This document shows positions 34,969-49,189 of a DNA stretch of 64,000 nucleotides, piece by piece. The translations under genes were made by a program, and so were the position numbers. Source of the DNA: Halichoerus grypus (Eukaryota > Chordata > Mammalia > Carnivora > Phocidae); the NCBI RefSeq assembly GCF_964656455.1, contig NC_135718.1:133159966-133223965 (forward strand), given 5' to 3'. A model generated the notes under the pieces. It was not told where the DNA came from. It did not search any database and worked only from the letters and a program-made list of their open reading frames with translations. The first letter of the stretch is position 1, and the number at the start of each line of letters is the position of its first letter.

Positions 34969-35330
34969 TACCTATAGATTCTATAAGTTTAACATACCTC
35001 AAACAGAAAGAACATGAACAAAACCACATGAAGGCACATCATAATCAAATTACTAAAATTAGAGGAAAAACAAAACAAAACAAAATTCAAAGGCAACCAG
35101 AAATTTAGGGCATGGAACATTGTAAATAATGTTGCTCCTAACTCAACCAGGAGGAAGAAAAAAATTATATGTATATAACTTATCTTGAGCACATCAGAGA
35201 GCTGACTGCTGACTTCAGAGGACAATCAACACTCTGACTTCCAAAGGGGGAGAAGTTTTTGCAGTAGTGGCAGGTAGATTTCAATTTTGCCAGGGCAGGG
35301 GAAAAGTGACACCCATCTTAAAAACAAATT

Positions 35331-36340
35331 AGAAGAAATCAGCAAAAATATTAAAGACCACATTAAAGCCAAGGTTGAGTTGTCATGAGAGTTAGCAAAA
35401 ACTAGGGGTAGCAAACATAAGACAAGGATCCCAAACAGTCACAAAGTTCTTTTCCATGGGTTTCTACTAAGTGCTCATGAAAAATCCTGTGGTTAGTGCA
35501 GGATCCATGGAAAACATCTCTACATGACACAAATGTTCAGTAGGTGATAAGTGTTTGTGAGGGAATGAGCACAAAACCCTGTTCATATATCTGTGACCTT
35601 TTTTCCTAAGAAGTAAAATTCTTAAGCTGTGGTGGAAAAAGCCACAAATTGTCTTTCAGAACCCAGGAGAGAGAAAAAGAAAATCAACTGATTCTATAAA
35701 ATGAGTAAAAACAAAGCTGGTCGACTTCTGTAGGACAGATAGGCAACTCTCTGGCACCCAGGACAAAATCAAACTTCTTCTGAACCTCGGAGGAAGAAAG
35801 AAAATAAAATGCCAGTTCTGGGGAAGGGACAGCAAAGGATCTTAGGTGAAACATCCTATACCTAAACCAAGCAGGGGTCTCCTATTCCTGTAGGAGGAAG
35901 AGGAATCTCTTGCTTTCAAACAGAAACACAATAAAGTGTTTGACTACCATGGGCTGGAGGAAGGGGAAGGGGAAAAATGTTAGGAAGGAATTTGAACTCA
36001 ACTTAAGATTGTAGCTGTACCATGACAACAGGGAATGCCCCTGCCCTTACCACAAGCTTTGCATCAAGTAATAAAAACAGTTATCTACCCCTGGAGGGCC
36101 AACTGAATGAAGAGAAATCCCGTCAGTGCTACAGGTGAGCAGGAGCAGCTGAAAGCTGAGTGGGGAAGCAGCAAAATGGAGAGAAAACAGTCAGGACCCC
36201 AGCCCCCACCCCAAACACAAGGAAGGACAGCTAGCCATTAGAGGACATTGGAACATGTGCTGTGCTGAAGGTAATGATAGAAACAACACAGTATAAACCC
36301 AGCTCAACTTCTGGTTGTATTGATTCAATTCTGACCCTGA
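35331..36340 (+). other. Possible L1M 5' UTR-derived sequence
   Basis: Purine-rich with phrases such as 'aggaggaagaggaatctcttgc' and 'agcaggagcagctgaaagctgag' that resemble ancient L1 5' UTRs. I cannot align it confidently, and there is no gene. Confidence 0.35.
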
Positions 36341-39300
36341 CAACCTGATAGAAATGCTCATATCCACGTATAAAGATTATTTACCTCAGCTGAGGTCCCA
36401 CGTGAAGTATGGTAAGTTAAAGAAGTGTATTGTAAACACCAGGACAGCCAATACAGATGATATACTTGTGAATCATTTAAAAATAAATATTTACAGTATG
36501 TACTTACAAATAGGGAAGTGGTATAAGATTAAATCTATTTGTAATGAGGAAATGGTTAAGAACACATACATTTTATGAAATTATCCTGCGTGAAAGTCCT
36601 GGCCTTGAATTTTTAAGCTTTTCTTATCCTTGCAGAATACAACTCAATTCAGTTGTTCCTACCGGCAAATGTAAAATATGTATATTTATGTAACAATAAC
36701 AATAAAAATAACTATACTTTTAAGATTACTCATGTTACCATTATGTTAGATTTTGATTGATTAAATTATTTGATTGGAACCCAAATTTGAAACTCACTAC
36801 TTATACATTTTCCTTAATTTCAATAATTAAAAACAATGAAAAATTAACAAAAATGGAAATAATATAAAAACACTTTTGTTGAGCAATCAATCATTCTGAG
36901 TTGGAAATCTAGCTACTTGAAAACACAGTTCACAGTTATATTCATTTTTTGCCCTGAAGATAATCTAGTTAAACTTTAAAAACACGTTCTTTTTATTAAT
37001 GGAAATGAAGCAGACAACCTTTTGGCTAGAGAGCTTGACAAAGGGCAAAATGGCTAGGCTTTATGGAAATCAAATCTTAAAATTAAATTCAAACAACACA
37101 GAAAAAGAGGAGTCATTCAGCACCTATATTAGGATATACGAATAGCAAGGTGGGTCACTTAAAACATTTAAAATTGTCTCATTTAATTTGTCATGACCTT
37201 AATACTATTCCTGCTCTTTTCAAATGAGCCATGTTGTAAACATTTCAAGAGCTGAGAGTCCATGAATTTTTGTTTGTTATTAGATAAAAATTGTGCAAAT
37301 TGTCCAGTCTGTCTACTTTGATCTAATTGGACAGATCAGGTGTAAACAGTTCTACTCATATCCTGTAGACAGAGCATCTCTGAAGATAAAGCTGAATTAA
37401 TTTTCTCATTGTTAAATAAGAACATGTTTACAAAGGTCAATTTCATAGACTCATAGAAATAAGAATATTGGACCAATTATTTTTACACTTTGTGAAAAGC
37501 AAAAGCAGAAAAGGGAAATATTGATTCTTACTACTTGTAAACTATTCTAATAGATCACCTAATCATAAATATTTCAATTAGAAATAAATTATCTGTCATA
37601 ATTAGGAACACTAATTTTTCTTAAGACGGCAAGTTCCAATGATTCTATAAGTACATATATAACTTTAGTTTCTGACCTAACCAAGCCCTAAATGTCAGTG
37701 ACTAATATTAATTAAAGTTCATTTTTCCCTCATACAAAGTCTAATCTGTTGTTCTTGATTTGCTTGTGGAATTTTACACAGTCACTCAGGGACGCATAGT
37801 CCCTCCAACTTGGGCTTTGCTGTCACCTGGAATTTCAGAGCCCCCTGCTAGGGCTAGATACTCTGCATCTGGTCAAAAGATAGGGCAATTAAACATGGCA
37901 GAATTTACCAAAGGTTATTATGCACCAGGCCCTAGCATGGAGCACATCACTTATATTCATATTTTATCACCCCAAGCTCAATAAAGTAGGCTTGCAAACA
38001 TAATGTGGTTATGTGTCTGGGAAAAGAAAGAGGAAAGAGGTTTTGTGAGGACATAGCAGTCTGGGTCACATATTGCAGTAATTTCTGATCTTAGAGTTTA
38101 TTGGATCTATTTCCAATCTTGTTACTTTAGTTTCCAGAGATGACTAATGTATTAATTTAGCAATAAGTCACTCAACAAATATTTACTAAGTGACTTCTAG
38201 TACTTGGAATGCCTATTAACTGTCCTATGTATATAGGGTAATGAGCCACCTGGTTTGCTTGGCACTGATGAGGTTTCTTGGGACGTTCAGTGCTAAAATT
38301 GGAATGGTCTTAGGCAAACCAGGAAGGCGAATGCCCTAAAAAACAAATATTAGTGAATTTATTATTAAGGATGTATGCTACCAATTTCTGCTAGTATTCC
38401 ATCTTTTATTGCAAAGCGTTAGAAGATGCAGATAAAATGGAAATCTGCCCATAGCCAAGTGTTAATATTTTGGTACATAACTTTGTGTAATCACTCTCCC
38501 TATACAGACTCATAAAACACATATTAGTTTTCCATCTAATACTTTTATCTGTAGAATTTGATTATACTTAAAGTACAGCGTGTGTCATCAACATTATTTT
38601 AATAGCCTCACAGGATTTTAATGAATGCAGGCATAATTATTTATTGTATTAGCTTTCTATTGTCAGACATTCATTTCCATTTTTGGCAGCTATAAACTCT
38701 GATTGAACTAACATGTTGGTACATAAATTTTTAGGTATCTTGTCAAGCACACCATGGTGAATTATCGTGTGGCACATATTCCACATATGGGTTTTACTGG
38801 GAAAATCTGATAGGGTCGGGAGCAATAGCAGATACACCATTGCATTCTGAGTAACATACGGCATTCTACCTCAGGCTGTCAGGTTTTCAATCTCCTTGAT
38901 GAGGCAGCTCCAGTTGCTTCTTTAACATATCAGGGGCTGGGGTCCTTGCCGAGGGGTTCCCACTTGATGGCATGTTAGACCCTCAGTCTCCAAACCTGCT
39001 TTACCACCTCATATTTTATCAAAATGATTCACAATCAATGTCTTGTGGATTTCAGATCCTGACTGGTCTCATTAGGGAGGGTAATAACCTGTGCTTTGAG
39101 AGGTGAGTTTAGCAGATCTGTCTCAGAAAAGTTCATCTTTTTATTTTATTTTTTTTACATATGGGTCAGAGCATACATACACCCACTAACGCTATACAAT
39201 ACACATATAAAATGGGTTTTATTGCAGAAAATGTTACTAGCCATAAATCAATAGAGCACACAAACTCCCAAATTTTCATTACCCTACAGATGATATATAG

Positions 39301-40770
39301 GGACCATGACAAGTATCCCAACTAAGAGAGACTCTGCTCCACAATAATCTATATGTATATACTGGTGGGAGGAGTCATAACAATGGAAGTCTTTGTTCCA
39401 AGGAGTAACCTTATGAATAATGGGCATTCTCCTGAGCTCAGCACCTGGAATCAGCTTGATCTCCTCTTGATTTAACTCAAACCTGCTGAACCATTTCTCT
39501 GCTAAGCTACTAAAGAGGGACAAAAAAATGAACCACCAAAATTATTGTGATTGTCTCTCTTCCCTCTCAAGATGTCTAATAATTTAAATAACATCAGCAA
39601 TATCCCTGATTACATGTTTGATAGACCTTGTTTTTAAAATACTTTGCATGTAAGACCTTTTTGGAGATATTTTGTCAGTTTTTGTAATCTTCACTGTACT
39701 TATTGAAGAGGATGGAGTTTGATGCTCTATTTGTAATGATTAGACAGGCTGAAATATCTGAAAAAAATCACTTTATTAATAAACAGTATGTTCAATTCCA
39801 AGAAGAAATACAGTTGACTGAGATGAATGGTGAGTCTCTAGAGTGACAGTGATTTTTTAAAAAAACTGATTATTTTCTTGCAAAACCACTAAGAAAAAGC
39901 AAAAGAGGAACCTGAGGGAATAAAGATTTCTAATTCATGAGGTCAGTCACTTCTTTTGCCACCGCTACTCTGGTTTTGTGTCTTGTCATCTTTTGTTAAA
40001 AACAAAGACCAAAATGCAAAATAAGAACAAAAAAAATCAGTACAAATAAAAGGAAAAAAATAAGAAATGGGAAATTGTTTTTTAAACTATAAATGGAGAA
40101 TTAGAAGTTGACAAAATTATAGAAAAAAGTAGAAAAAATATCTTTAAAAATTAAAATGGCATTTATTATAAAAGCGTTGGTCATCTTCTGATAGGGATTA
40201 AAGTTGAATTTAAAAAAATAAGAATATCAACGTGAGATTTAAGATTAATTCAAAGCCCTAAAGTTAAAGAACTTAACAATCAGATAAAACACGAAATATC
40301 AGTATTGAAGAATTCATGTTAAAAGACATGGGTTTAAGAGTTTCATGCCAACTTGTGGCAATTTATATTATAAAAATAAATTTGATGATTTCATATACAA
40401 GTATCAGATTAGGAATAGACAAGTAAGATATGAAATACTATATATACTATAGAGCTTACCTTTCAAATAAACCTTTCCTTTGAGAGTCTACTCTTGCCTT
40501 TAAAGTCAGGGTGAGATTTCCCCCAGCCACAATCAAGTTAGATCCAATTCTGGGGGTGTTTGTTAATAAATGCATGATTAGGTAGAGGGGAGGGAATAAA
40601 GAATAGGAAAAACAAACACAGGGGCATACACACATGGCCTATGAGTAGCAAAGTGCATGGAGAGATCTGCCTTCTCCTGGAGATTACAGTGCTTGAGTGG
40701 TATTAGCCCACAGAGAATAAAATGATAAGTGGGGGGAAGCAACAACAAAAGATGATTTTGCATTTTAAAG
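36341..40770. other. Sparse region, no gene
   Basis: Mostly unassigned AT-rich sequence. About 37890-37990 (ttattatgcaccaggccc...) and 38165-38230 (actcaacaaatatttactaag) look like L2/MIR scraps. 38640-39000 is less AT-rich and unassigned. No protein-like ORF. Confidence 0.45.
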
Positions 40771-40774
40771 ATTA

Positions 40775-40942
40775 TTCTTCAAATTCAGTGGACCTGATGA
40801 TGAACCTGAGAGTTTGTACAAATACAGATTTCAAGCCCATGGAATAAAGATTTCAATCAGTTAGTATGGTTGCTGCCTGAAATCTTCATTTTGCTTTGCT
40901 CCCTAGGTTAATCTAAAGTTTAAGAGATACTACTCTATGCCT
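40775..40942 (+). repeat. MER5A-like DNA transposon remnant
   Basis: 'ttgtacaaatacagatttcaagccc', 'aagatttcaatcagttagtatgg' and 'ctaaagtttaagagatactactc' follow the MER5A (hAT-Charlie, non-autonomous) order. Diverged; ends not sharp. Confidence 0.6.
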
Positions 40943-41230
40943 TCAAGGAGAGCCTGCAATTCCAGGGAATTCCATGCCTCTATTTATCAAGCAAAAATGG
41001 AAGGTCTGTATGGTATTTTTTAAACGTATTTTCTATAACCATAATTTTAAAAGATGTTCACTGCAATTGATACTAGATGGAAGAGCAGTAGGCATTCCTA
41101 CCAACACCAAGATAATATGCACAATGTTTTATTGGTTAATTTAGTTATTATAAGATCTGAGAGTTATCAGGGGTTAAAAATTACAAGGTTAATGAGTAAA
41201 TTCAAATTAAATTTCCTACTTAAAACAATT

Positions 41231-41450
41231 AATAAATATAACTTTTTAAAAAAGATTTTATTTATTTATTTGACAGAGAGAGACACAGCAAGAGAGGGAA
41301 CACAAGCAGGGGGAGTGGGAGAGGGAGAAGCAGGCTCCCTGCTGAGCAGGAAGCCCGATGTGGGGCTTGATCCCAGGACCCTGGGATCATGACCTGAGCC
41401 GAAGGCAGACGCTTAACGACTGAGCCACCCAGGCACCCCAATAAATATAA
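41231..41450 (-). mobile_element. Can-SINE with 11-bp TSDs, inverted
   Basis: The body is 41242-41439, close to consensus (gacagagagagacacagcaag, 'ggaccctgggatcatgacc', gagccacccaggcacccc). The flanks aataaatataa at 41231-41241 and 41440-41450 are identical. Confidence 0.96.
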
Positions 41451-44400
41451 GTTCTTTCAAGAAATATATATACATAATAAGCATCATGGTTTCAAAAACA
41501 AATGTTGCATAACAACAACAAAAGCAACTATAAAATCAACATGGAGACTTGGAGAAGAATTTATTACTAACAAAATTAGCCAAGGCTGAATATTGTTATG
41601 TAAAGATACAAAATCAGTACCATTAATCTAACAAGGAAGAATTTTTGTCCCTCCATGGCTTATGGTCATATCTGAATGTCTCTAAGGTGAATTATTCTGT
41701 AGCTTTTACCCTTATTTAAATGTACCAAATCACTTGTATTAAAAACATTAAGATCCCCATTCTCTCAAGGAACTTGCTACTGAAAATTCTGTGACTTTTA
41801 GCTTCAGTTTTAATATTAAGTGTATCTGAATTAAAAATTATGGCTTCATAAGTTCTTCCATACCCTATGACTATAATCCTTATCAATGACATCAAGGAAA
41901 ATATCAAAAATCACAAATCACATCCATTTTTGGCTACCAAAAATTTCCAGGGAAGGACCTTTTTTTTAATTGACTAGGAATATGTACCCGATCAGTATAT
42001 GAAGATATAAATGAAATAAGACCAGTTTATGGTATACCTAAATTTTTCTTGTCCCACTCTTCATCCTCTCACCATTATTTTAAACCCTCTAAGTTGTGAA
42101 AAGACTTACTTGAACTTTCAAAAATAATTTAATTTGGAAACCAGAAGAACTTTTAATACCAGCAGTACGAATTTTCTCAGTGAGCCAAAGAGTGAATTAT
42201 ATAGTATATTTGTTCCAAAGGCTGCTCATTAAACTGCTCTGCCCTATCGTATTTGAAGTTGAGCTATCTAAATCAAAAGTTGAGAAGCATTTGAGTTTTT
42301 TATGAAACTTCATATTTTACTGCATATAGTGGTTTTAAATATAATAACTGCTGTTGGCAGTTCCTTTTGAACTATTCATAGAGCCATATTTTCATTATTA
42401 TCTTGAAGCTAGAGTTAGAATCTGTGACTAAAAAAATAAAAAGTAAAAAATAAATAAACAGGCAGGCTAAAAGAAGAAATATGGTAGAGTTGAAAGGTAC
42501 AGTAGAGAGGGAATGTAAAGACTATTCTATGCTTTATTTATTTAACCATGAATGTAGATAAATATTTTAATGAAAACACCATTGCTTAGTATATATTTCT
42601 AGTCTGACTGTTTTGGGAACTCATCATATAAAATTAATAGACAAGACACCATACACTTTTTTTTTAAGTGAGGAAAAATATAAATACACACACAAAGCCT
42701 CTTAAGCTCAGTACTATGCTTCCATTTTGGATGACACATTACCTTAGTGATAGTCACTGTTTTTGGTAATTTAGCACAACAAAATAAAAATATGAGCTTT
42801 CAAACCTGTTTATCAATAATAGCCACAGGATTCTGTCACACCTCATTTATAGATCCTGAATAAATGCTCTAAGCAAATGGCACTGAAATTTATAAATACC
42901 GACCAATGTCAAATTGCTTAAGCAGCTGTCTCCTGCTGATATTTCTGAGTTTTGTTTTTTTTTTTTTTTAAGAGCCTTTTTGAATCACGAGAAACCAAAA
43001 GAAATATAGTCCACTGTTTGGTTGGAAATTGCAGAACACAATCTTTTTCCTTTTTTTTTTCCTTTTTAAAATTTTTATTTTCTCATGTCCAGAGATTACT
43101 TTTCTGTGGCCTGTTATGGCTGTTACACAGGACATCAAAAACCAAGAATTGTCTACCTTTCTGCTCTGTCATAATTAAGCTATGGCAGTTATTCTTCTGC
43201 TTCAAATGACTATGGCAGCTCCAGGCTTCATGCCCACATTCCAGAAAGAGAAGAGTAGGGCATTTCCCTTCCTTTTAATAAATGCTTCCTAAAAGTTACT
43301 CATATCCATTCTTCTTGGCCAGAACTTTGTCACGTGACTATATCCAGCTGCTAAGAAAGCTAAGGAGTGGACTTTTATTTGGGGCAGCCACATGCTCAGA
43401 TAGAATTCTGGGATTTTAGAAGAGAGCAGAGACTGTGGAACAGTTAGCTGTCACAGCCCATTTAGATACCCATAAATCCCAGCTCTCACTTTCCCGAGGA
43501 AGACACCCATTGGATTACCACATTTAGCTTAAATTTCATGATCTCAGGATTATATTTAGCTTTCTCTGTCATAAGGTATAACACCCTATGGTCTTGTGAT
43601 CTGTGTAATAAAGGACATATTATTTGTCCCTAACACAGAATAAAAGAATAACTGTGCTTGCAAAGATCTGTCTGGAAGAGAGGAATATAAGAAACACAGA
43701 GCAGTTAGTGGTTCGTACAACTTATCACATCCCATTGAGCTAAAATAGTAAAGGTCCCTTTCTATGTCAGCAGAGAAATTCCTTGTTTAGCCCATCTGGA
43801 CAGCCTGCTTCTTTTCTGGGAAGAAATCCCTTCACAGATATTTTCCAGCAACCATGACTCTGCTTTATGGGAAGGTCTCTACGGCTCTGTAAGTCCACGG
43901 CTGTATTTGAGGTGGGCATTGAGCAGCATGCCTGACTTTGTAGCTACAAAGCCTTTACAGCTTAGATCCCACTGATATATTTTTGAGGTTTCAAGGGTTT
44001 CTTCAGGGATTGAACAATCACAGAATATTTCAGGTTAAATTTATTGTCTCTGTGGCAGTAAATTCCCACAAAATTAACAGGCTTCAATTTCTTTGCTTCT
44101 AGTCAGTTGTATAAATAAGCAACCAAGACAAATAACTGTACAGACATAAAGACTGAAGACCTGGTCTTTTACTTATTGATCTCATGTTATGCCCACTACC
44201 ACCACCACCTGCTGGTAGCTCTTTTGAGGCCATCTAAAGCAAAAAGCACTCTTAAAATGATCTTCGTGCTATGCTGGCCCCTGCTGTCTAGTACAGAACT
44301 CGCAAGGAAGGCGCTCAAAAAATTTCTAGGGCACCATTTTGTTAATGATGCCACTATGAACTACTGATTATTATTGTTTCTATTTGGAATATAGATGGTT

Positions 44401-45460
44401 TTAAAACCCCAACACTCATATCAGACCAGAGATCACCCTGTGCAGTTATGTTCCTCTCATCTCTGTTCACAAACTGACTCTTCTAGGATTTTACAAAAAT
44501 AGAGTAGACGCAACCAACATTCAGACCATAGAACCATGGTACAAACAACTAAAATTTTGATCAAATATTTTTCAACAATGCAATAAAAATTATCGTTTCA
44601 TCAGTTTACAATATTAAAGTCCTCATTACCTACTAAGTGAATGCCATGGATTTTTAGTTAAGTGCAGCATTTTGTATGTAGAATACAGTCATTTATAATA
44701 ACCTATGTCCAGGTATGAAATTCTGTATTAATTAGGATTAGGTTTGGCTATGAGTGAAAAAATAAGAAGTCAAATAGTAGAAGTTTAAAGTGAGGAGGTT
44801 AAAGACTTTTCAAATTTTCAAAATTCAGAAGTCACTTATCCAGGGCTGGTAGAACATAAGTCGCCAGAGACTTAGGTCCCTGCCAGCTTACCATTCTGCC
44901 ATCCCTAGGGTGCAGCAGTTTTTTTTTTTTTTTCATGTTTCAGTTTTCATTTTTATAATTTTCATGCCTATATCTTCTTTTTAGTTTTTGACATTGTTAT
45001 GTAAAGTAGATGACATTTCCTAGAAATCATTAGATCCGTGTTACTGGATCCCAGAGGGTGGAAAACCCAGGTGTTTCCAGAAGTAGCACTCATCCTGCCA
45101 TTAACCCTGGCAACATAAGGGCTCAGGATAGTATAGGGTAGACAGACATGATCTGGCTGAATCTCAGAATATGTTATTGCCTAAAGTTCAGCTACCAAAC
45201 TATGGATATCAAGCAATGCCCCGCACAAATTAGTCTCAGAGAGGAAAATTTACACGTATTCCTTGCAAACCTTAAAATATCTTCTTCAGTCTTATTTCCA
45301 TGACAACCCCAAAATAAAAATTCCCCGAGGAAAGATCTCTAATGTTTAGAATGTCAGTAGGTCTTTTCTTGTCTATTGATATTTCTCTGTAGCCACCTCA
45401 CTAGTTGCCATATTCTGCTCATTAAAAAACCCGTATCACCTAGATTTTATTTGGTAACTA
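41451..45460. other. No gene; scattered ancient repeat scraps
   Basis: About 43290-43420 ('ttcttggccagaactttgtcacgtgac') and 44735-44910 ('ggattaggtttggctatgagtg', 'ccagggctggtagaac') resemble a common old mammalian interspersed repeat whose family I cannot name. T-tracts at 42954-42969 and 44920-44934. The rest is unassigned. Confidence 0.4.
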
Positions 45461-45462
45461 GA

Positions 45463-45620
45463 GCAGAGGCTTTCAATGAGGATGTTAACACCATTTGAGA
45501 TCATGTTGGAAGATTTAGGTGAACTTTTGTGGTTACCATGATTAGGAAATCATTACTGACAATGTATTTGTCGGGGCCAGGAATTCTAACGTTCCTGACA
45601 TGCTCAGCAGAGTCATATAA
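45463..45620 (+). repeat. hAT-type (MER-like) DNA element remnant
   Basis: 'gcagaggctttcaatgaggatg', 'catttgagatcatgttggaag', 'ggccaggaattctaac' and 'gacatgctcagcagag' keep the order of an old non-autonomous hAT element of the 'cagtggttctcaa' group. Confidence 0.5.
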
Positions 45621-46081
45621 ATATAGGTTCCATGTAGGTAAAAAAATGTTTATAATGATCAGATCCTAAATCCTAACTTCATTTAACTCATGAAAACACT
45701 TTCTTTTTCTTTTTTCTTTTTGCACAGCTTTAATATCCACTGAGTTTTCCAGGAATGCATATTGAAATAAGCTTGTACGTTGTTTGATTTGGAGCTTTAA
45801 CAAAAGTTGTTTACGGTTGAGGGAAAAGGATCACATTATGGATGACACTATCACTCATAACAAAATGATAAATGAATCAAGCTATGTTCTGTGCTATAAT
45901 CATTTATATAAATATCATACTATTTTTATGTTTTCTGTGACTTGTTTCTTTTATACAGTATTATGATATAGAAATATATAATAATTTAATTTTCTATCCT
46001 TTTCTAGATAATCCTTTTTTTTGGTCTCAAATATTTTCTATTAAAGAAAAAAACTATGCTATATTTTTGGACATGTGTACT

Positions 46082-46437
46082 TGCTATAGTCTGAATATTT
46101 GTGTCTCCTCAAACTTCATATGTTGAAATCCTAACCTCTAAGGCAATGGCATTAGGAAGTAGAATCTTTGGGATGTGATTGGGTCATGACAGGGGTGTCT
46201 TCATGAATGGGATTGGTGCCCTTATACAAGAGTCCTGAAAGAATTCCCTCCTTAACTTCCACCATGTGAAGTTACAACTAGAGGTGTTGTCTATGACCCA
46301 AAAAGCAAAAATACCTGACTATGCTGGCACCCTGATATTGGACTTCAAGTCTCCAGAACTGTGAGAAAGGAATTTCTGTTGTTTATTAGCTGTCCAGACT
46401 ATGGCATTTTTGTTATAACAGCCCACAGTCTTAGACA
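46082..46437 (+). mobile_element. Solo LTR, MLT1-type
   Basis: Same family and order as 20547-20901: 'tctgaatatttgtgtctcc', 'atgttgaaatcctaacc', 'gggattggtgcccttata', 'accatgtgaag', 'ggcaccctgatattggactt', 'ccagaactgtgagaaagg'. Ends TG...CA; no matching TSD found. Confidence 0.86.
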
Positions 46438-46589
46438 AGTGCAAGACTTTATCAAATATTCACCTGAGAACAGACTTTCAGTGTTGTAAATTTAGTTTGG
46501 GCGGGGATAGTATTAAAAATATTTGCCCACCCTAATGTCATGGGCAGTGTTTTATCAAATGGAAGCCAGCAATCAACAACTTACTAGGC

Positions 46590-47810
46590 TGTACAAATGT
46601 GGACCAACAGATTAATATTCATGTGTATGAATGTTTTAATAATAAGACTGTGTCCAAATGGGCTCTACTTGTTTACATTACCATCAGCAGAATGTGAGAG
46701 TTCTCTTTGTTCTACTTAGTATTATCAGATATTGATATTTTTGTTAGATAGTAATTAACACATCATAATGATTTTTCTTTGCATTTCCTTAATGATTAAT
46801 AAGATGTTTTCCTGAATTAGTGCTTTTGGTTTCATTAAAAAAAAAAATTCCTATTATTACCAAAATAAATAAATAAATAAATAAATAATATAAAATTCCT
46901 GTTATTTTTCTCTTATTTTCTAGTAGATTATTTATATTTTCTTACTAATTCAGAGGAATAGATATATATAAGAACAAATGTGTGTGTGTATATATATATG
47001 TATATATGCATATATATATATATATATAGTTTATATTTAACTTTTTGCTTTTCATTGGTGCTCCAAATGGTTTCTCCAAATTTGTTGCCTACTTCTACAT
47101 GTCTTTGATCATTGTGAACTATTATTTATAGTGTACTTTATAGTCAAATATTTCTTTATGATATCCATGTTTTATGTGTCATTTAAGAAATATTCTCCTA
47201 TCGTGAATTCATATTTCCCTATATTCTCTCCTAAAATTATTTTTTATGGATTCTATATGATCAAGGTTCACTTTTTCTTTATCTATTATCAAGGTTCACT
47301 TTTTCTTTATATGGAAAAATATATTTTTCTTTATCTGTTGTTCAAGCAACTTTATTGAAATGTTCATCTTTTCCACATTTATTGGCAATGGAATCTTTAT
47401 CATAAAACAACTTTGCACATAAGTGTAGATCCAAATCTCTGTTCCATATTCTGTCCTGTTAATTATTTTTTTAATATTTACACAAATATATAACTATTTT
47501 AATAAGTATGATTTCATTATATATTTCAAATCTGATAAGGCACATCCCTACACCCACCTTTGTTCTTTTAAATTATCAATTTGGCTAGTCTTAGTCTTTG
47601 ATTTTATTATAATTAAAATTTGTTTATGACAAAACAACCCAATATAATTTATCTAATTGAAAATCATTGGAGATATATATATATATATATTAATATGAGA
47701 AAAATCAATATTTCAATTAAAACAAGCATTCTAATCTATAAACAATTTCCTAGGATTTCTGTAATTTCTTTAAAGAAAGCTTTGAAATTTTCTCCAAAAT
47801 GAAGTGAGAT
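46590..47810 (-). mobile_element. Old L1 ORF2/3' region, antisense
   Basis: Antisense order on the plus strand: 'agaatgtgagagttctctttg', 'tttgcatttccttaatgattaata', 'aagaaatattctcctatcg', 'tcaaggttcactttttc', 'caactttattgaaatgttca', 'ctctgttccatattctgtcc' and 'cacctttgttcttttaaattat'. It also holds an (AAAT)n run at about 46863-46889 and TA/TG repeats at 46960-47030. A 22-bp word is tandemly duplicated at 47261 and 47289. Confidence 0.75.
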
Positions 47811-48189
47811 TTACTTTTGCTAAAAATTATTTAAAATATAAATCCACTTAATTCCGTACAGGTAGACTGAAGAAATGTGTGAGAAGTTAACAAATGAAGA
47901 GAGGCTTAACTTTCCAATCCTCTGGATACTGTGGAATACCCAGTCTCCTTCGGAATACTGTATTTACACAAGACAACTTGACATGTTTTAAAATTATATA
48001 TTACTTATCAGTAATATTTGTTGTATTTGTGAATAAAAATAAATACAAGTTTTCTCCCCAGCCATAATGGATCTTCTAGAGCACTCTCTTATGGACATGC
48101 AACCCATTTTGGACATCTCAGAATACAAAATGTAGACAACTGTTTTAGTTCCATTATTAAATTGACAGAACATATTCTCTGGTCATATG

Positions 48190-48440
48190 AAGAACTTAGA
48201 TTATTTCTTACACATGTAATGCTCCTTCAATGTCTCTGCTTAAATATTTTCTTTGCCTAAATTGTCTCCTCCCGGTTTTTGGCTGAAATTCTACTCATCC
48301 TTGGTAAACAATTTAAAAAAATGTCTTTTCCTATGACTAACAGAAGTAGAATCAGATGTCTTTTTTTATTATATTATTCACATCTGATTTTATAATAGTT
48401 GTTTTCAATGTGTCTATTTCCTTCATTAATTGTCTGTTTA
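48190..48440 (+). mobile_element. LINE2 fragment
   Basis: 'aatgctccttcaatgtctctgc', 'ctgaaattctactcatcc' and 'ttccttcattaattgtctgttta' fit the L2 3' pyrimidine-rich region. Confidence 0.6.
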
Positions 48441-48480
48441 ATGGTATCAGAAAACAGGTAATATTAATATGATATTCCAC

Positions 48481-48658
48481 GGGCACCTGGGTGGCTCTGT
48501 CAGGTAAGTGCCTGCCTTCGTTTCAGGTCATGATCTTGGAGTCCTGTGATCGAGCCCCGTATTGGGCTCCCCCCTCAGCGGGGAGTCTGCTTCTCCCTCT
48601 GCCCCTTCCCCCTCCTCGTGCTCTCTCTCTCTCTCAAATAAATAAAATCTTTAAAAAA
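48481..48658 (+). mobile_element. Can-SINE
   Basis: gggcacctgggtggctctgtc to aaataaataaaatctttaaaaa. A near-identical flank (aatatgatattc before, aatatgacattc after) is the TSD. Confidence 0.94.
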
Positions 48659-49189
48659 ATATGACATTCGAAATACTTAACCCAGTGTTTATTATCTATT
48701 AGGAATAATATTTTGTCTTAAATTGATACATTAAATTATTTTCAAATTCAAATTTTTTCTAAATTAAATATTAACACTACCAGAAAAATACATTTATGTG
48801 GTATATACAACATCACAATTTTGGGGATAGTAATTATTAAATTGTATCATATTTATATGTAATACAAATTTAGATGGATATTCACTAGGGGAAAATTAAA
48901 TACTAAATATTATATGGATACGTTGTAGCTTTATGAATTATAAGTAATCAATGTCATAGCATCCCAAAAGGCTTTCATTTTTTAAAACACTTAATTCTTA
49001 AAATGTAAATCTAATCATTTTCTTATATGTATGCCAGGCTTCTGAAAGAATCTTAAAACATTCACAATAGAAGGGAACTTGGAGATTACCTCTTTCCCCA
49101 CCCCCCCAACATTTAGCAGGTAACTGTTTTTAGAGAGAAAATAGAAGATTGTTTCTTTTTTTATATGTATAATTTAAGATTTTGGATCA

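Larger units (their letters stand above)
32640..35330 (+). mobile_element. Old L1 (5' UTR/ORF1 part), sense, interrupted
   Basis: Landmarks of an ancient L1M: 'caataaaaaataaccaggcatccaaagaag' (33318-), 'atagaaaaaaaacccagatag', 'catatgtttaagcaggtagaag', 'tgaaatgaaaaatacactgaatggg' (33719-, ORF1 coiled-coil region) and 'aaggcacatcataatcaaattac' (35031-). It is split by a SINE at 33481 and an LTR at 34030. Many stops. The 5' limit (before 33240) and 3' limit are uncertain. Confidence 0.8.
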